From: Eubacterium sp. UBA4343
GTDB lineage: Bacteria; Bacillota; Clostridia; Lachnospirales; Lachnospiraceae
DNA: 7,155 nucleotides
Assembly: GCA_002394235.1 (NCBI GenBank)
Contig: DGTF01000064.1
Location: forward strand, 1-7,155
Reading direction: 5' to 3'
The position numbers and the translations under genes are program-made. Under the pieces are notes generated by a model, which was not told where the DNA came from, searched no databases, and worked only from the letters and a program-made list of their open reading frames with translations. This document shows, piece by piece, positions 6,225 through 7,155 of the stretch. Every line of letters begins with the position of its first letter. Within the stretch, counting starts at the first letter, position 1.

Positions 6225-6238
6225 GCCTGTGATATAAT
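6210..6238 (+). promoter_or_regulatory. Extended -10 promoter of the biotin ligase gene
   Basis: TATAAT at 6233-6238 is preceded by TGA (6230-6232), an extended -10. The -35 position (6210-6215) has no good match, as is common for extended -10 promoters. Predicted start near 6245, with a very short leader before the GTGAGGA RBS. Confidence 0.6.
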
Positions 6239-6260
6239 AGGATTCGGTGAGGAATGCACA

Positions 6261-7112
6261 ATGATAAAAGTAAAAGAACAGATTCTGAGAGAGCTGCAGC
6301 AGAATATAGGAGTACCGGTTTCCGGGCAGGATCTTGCGGACCGGTACGGTGTCTCCAGAAATGCCATCTGGAAGGCCGTCAATTCATTAAAAAGCGAAGG
6401 ATACCCCATCCTCTCTGACCGGAAGAGAGGCTATTATCTGAGGGAATCCTCTGACATTGTTTCCGAGGACAGCATCCGTTCCGAGCTTCCGGATGACATG
6501 TTTCTCGCGGATGGTTCCTGCCGTATCAGGATCTGTCTCTTCCGGGAAATCGATTCCACGAATCTGGAGGCGCAGCGCATGATCGCAGATGGCTTTTCAG
6601 GCGCCGCCCTTATCATCGGTGAACGGCAGACACAGGGACGCGGACACAACGGATCCGGCTTCTACTCTCCGGCTTCTACCGGGCTCTATATGACGCTTCT
6701 TCTCCCTTTGAACCTCATTCTGACGAAGTTTCAGCTGGTAAGCCGCGCCGCCGCTGTCGCGGCTGTCGAAGCCGTGAGGGAACTGACCGGCCGGTCTCTT
6801 CAGATCCGCAAGGTAAATGATCTCTATGACGGATCTCACAAGATAGGCGGGATCCTCTGTGAAGCGACCAGCACTGATCTGGAATCCGGAAAACTTCAGG
6901 AGGTATGCATCGGCATCGGTCTAAACCTCACAACCTCGATTTTCCCGGAAAAAACGCCTGTGCCTTACGCTTCAATCGGAGGCGGCTGTACGCGCAGTCA
7001 GCTGGCCTCAAACATCACCGCAAGGCTGATGCACACGGATTTCGAACACCCGGATGGTTTTCTGCAGAAATACAAGGAATACCGCCTGAGCGAAGAGGGC
7101 AATCCGGAATGA
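6261..7112 (+). CDS. birA: Biotin--[acetyl-CoA-carboxylase] ligase, BirA type, C-terminally short
   Basis: The protein has 283 residues. Residues 1-60 are a winged helix-turn-helix (VSGQDLADRYGVSRNAIWKAV helix pair, then RKRGYYL wing), as in bifunctional ligase/repressors. The catalytic domain follows: EIDSTN (96-101), ERQTQGRG (121-128), FYSPASTGLYMTLLL, VNDLYDGSHKIGGILCEA with the expected lysine (194), and VCIGIGLNL (215-223). Departures: the GRGRRGR loop known from E. coli reads GRGHNGS, and the KWPND-type motif reads RKVND. The chain stops at about the point where the ~45-50-residue SH3-like C-terminal domain normally begins, with tandem stops TGA TAA. The ATG at 6261 has GAGGA seven bases upstream; an ATG at 6216 would lie upstream of the promoter. 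Whether it still makes biotinyl-AMP is uncertain; it may be a regulator or a decaying copy. Confidence 0.85.
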   Translation: MIKVKEQILRELQQNIGVPVSGQDLADRYGVSRNAIWKAVNSLKSEGYPILSDRKRGYYLRESSDIVSEDSIRSELPDDMFLADGSCRIRICLFREIDSTNLEAQRMIADGFSGAALIIGERQTQGRGHNGSGFYSPASTGLYMTLLLPLNLILTKFQLVSRAAAVAAVEAVRELTGRSLQIRKVNDLYDGSHKIGGILCEATSTDLESGKLQEVCIGIGLNLTTSIFPEKTPVPYASIGGGCTRSQLASNITARLMHTDFEHPDGFLQKYKEYRLSEEGNPE

Positions 7113-7153
7113 TAACGAGATAAAACACGTTGCGCGAGTTTTATCTCGCTATC
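7111..7153. repeat. Large inverted repeat at the window edge, after birA
   Basis: Arms 7111-7126 and 7138-7153 pair at 15 of 16 positions around an 11-base loop, with a perfect GAGATAAAAC/GTTTTATCTC core. The left arm overlaps the birA stop codon. It could be a terminator, but the bases after it are outside the window; a dispersed repeat is another option. Confidence 0.65.
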
Positions 7154-7155
7154 GC

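Noticed and set aside
6216..6260. 15-residue N-terminal extension of BirA
   Set aside because: The 6216 ATG would lie upstream of the -10 box and has no RBS; 6261 has a good RBS.
1..7155. CRISPR array, tRNA, rRNA, transposase, phage or toxin-antitoxin genes
   Set aside because: No regularly spaced identical repeats, no cloverleaf or rRNA sequence, and no such protein motifs were seen; the tandem repeats present lack spacers of the CRISPR type.

Overview
The window looks like ordinary chromosome from an anaerobic low-to-mid-GC Firmicute of class Clostridia, most likely Lachnospiraceae. This rests on a DUF4317 protein, a DUF2284 metal-binding protein, a PF04071-type cysteine-rich small protein, a fused membrane/spermidine-synthase-like protein, a small CarD-like regulator and a BirA-type biotin ligase, together with AGGAGG-type ribosome binding sites and extended -10 promoters. 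The family assignments come from reading motifs in the translations; no database search was run.

Layout: positions 1-113 hold a possible terminator of an upstream gene, phased T-tracts, a candidate -10 and a strong RBS for the DUF4317 gene (114-1265, +). A 200-base convergent gap with hairpins (1266-1465) separates it from a minus-strand series. Read in transcription order (right to left), that series is the CarD-like gene (6091-5570), a strong terminator (5467-5421), a doubtful 90-codon ORF (5418-5146), the cysteine-rich small protein (5149-4769), the MFS/SpeE fusion (4682-3081), a Cof-type HAD phosphatase (3066-2233) and the DUF2284 protein (2092-1466). At the right, a biotin ligase gene (6261-7112, +) diverges from the CarD-like gene. 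The 169-base spacer between them holds two back-to-back extended -10 promoters and a 9-bp direct repeat.

The genes do not form one clear pathway. The tightest pair is the MFS/SpeE fusion and the HAD phosphatase (about 11-14 bases apart), probably one transcript. No phage, transposase, CRISPR, tRNA or rRNA is visible, and I see no convincing new multi-gene system.

The features most worth a second look are: a biotin ligase that ends before the usual C-terminal domain, has altered residues in the biotinyl-AMP loop and runs straight into a large inverted repeat at the window edge; a 15-bp coding minisatellite giving a pentapeptide repeat at the end of the cysteine-rich protein; a 40-bp and a ~37-bp imperfect tandem duplication next to gene ends; and a SpeE-like domain whose polyamine-binding positions depart from true spermidine synthases.
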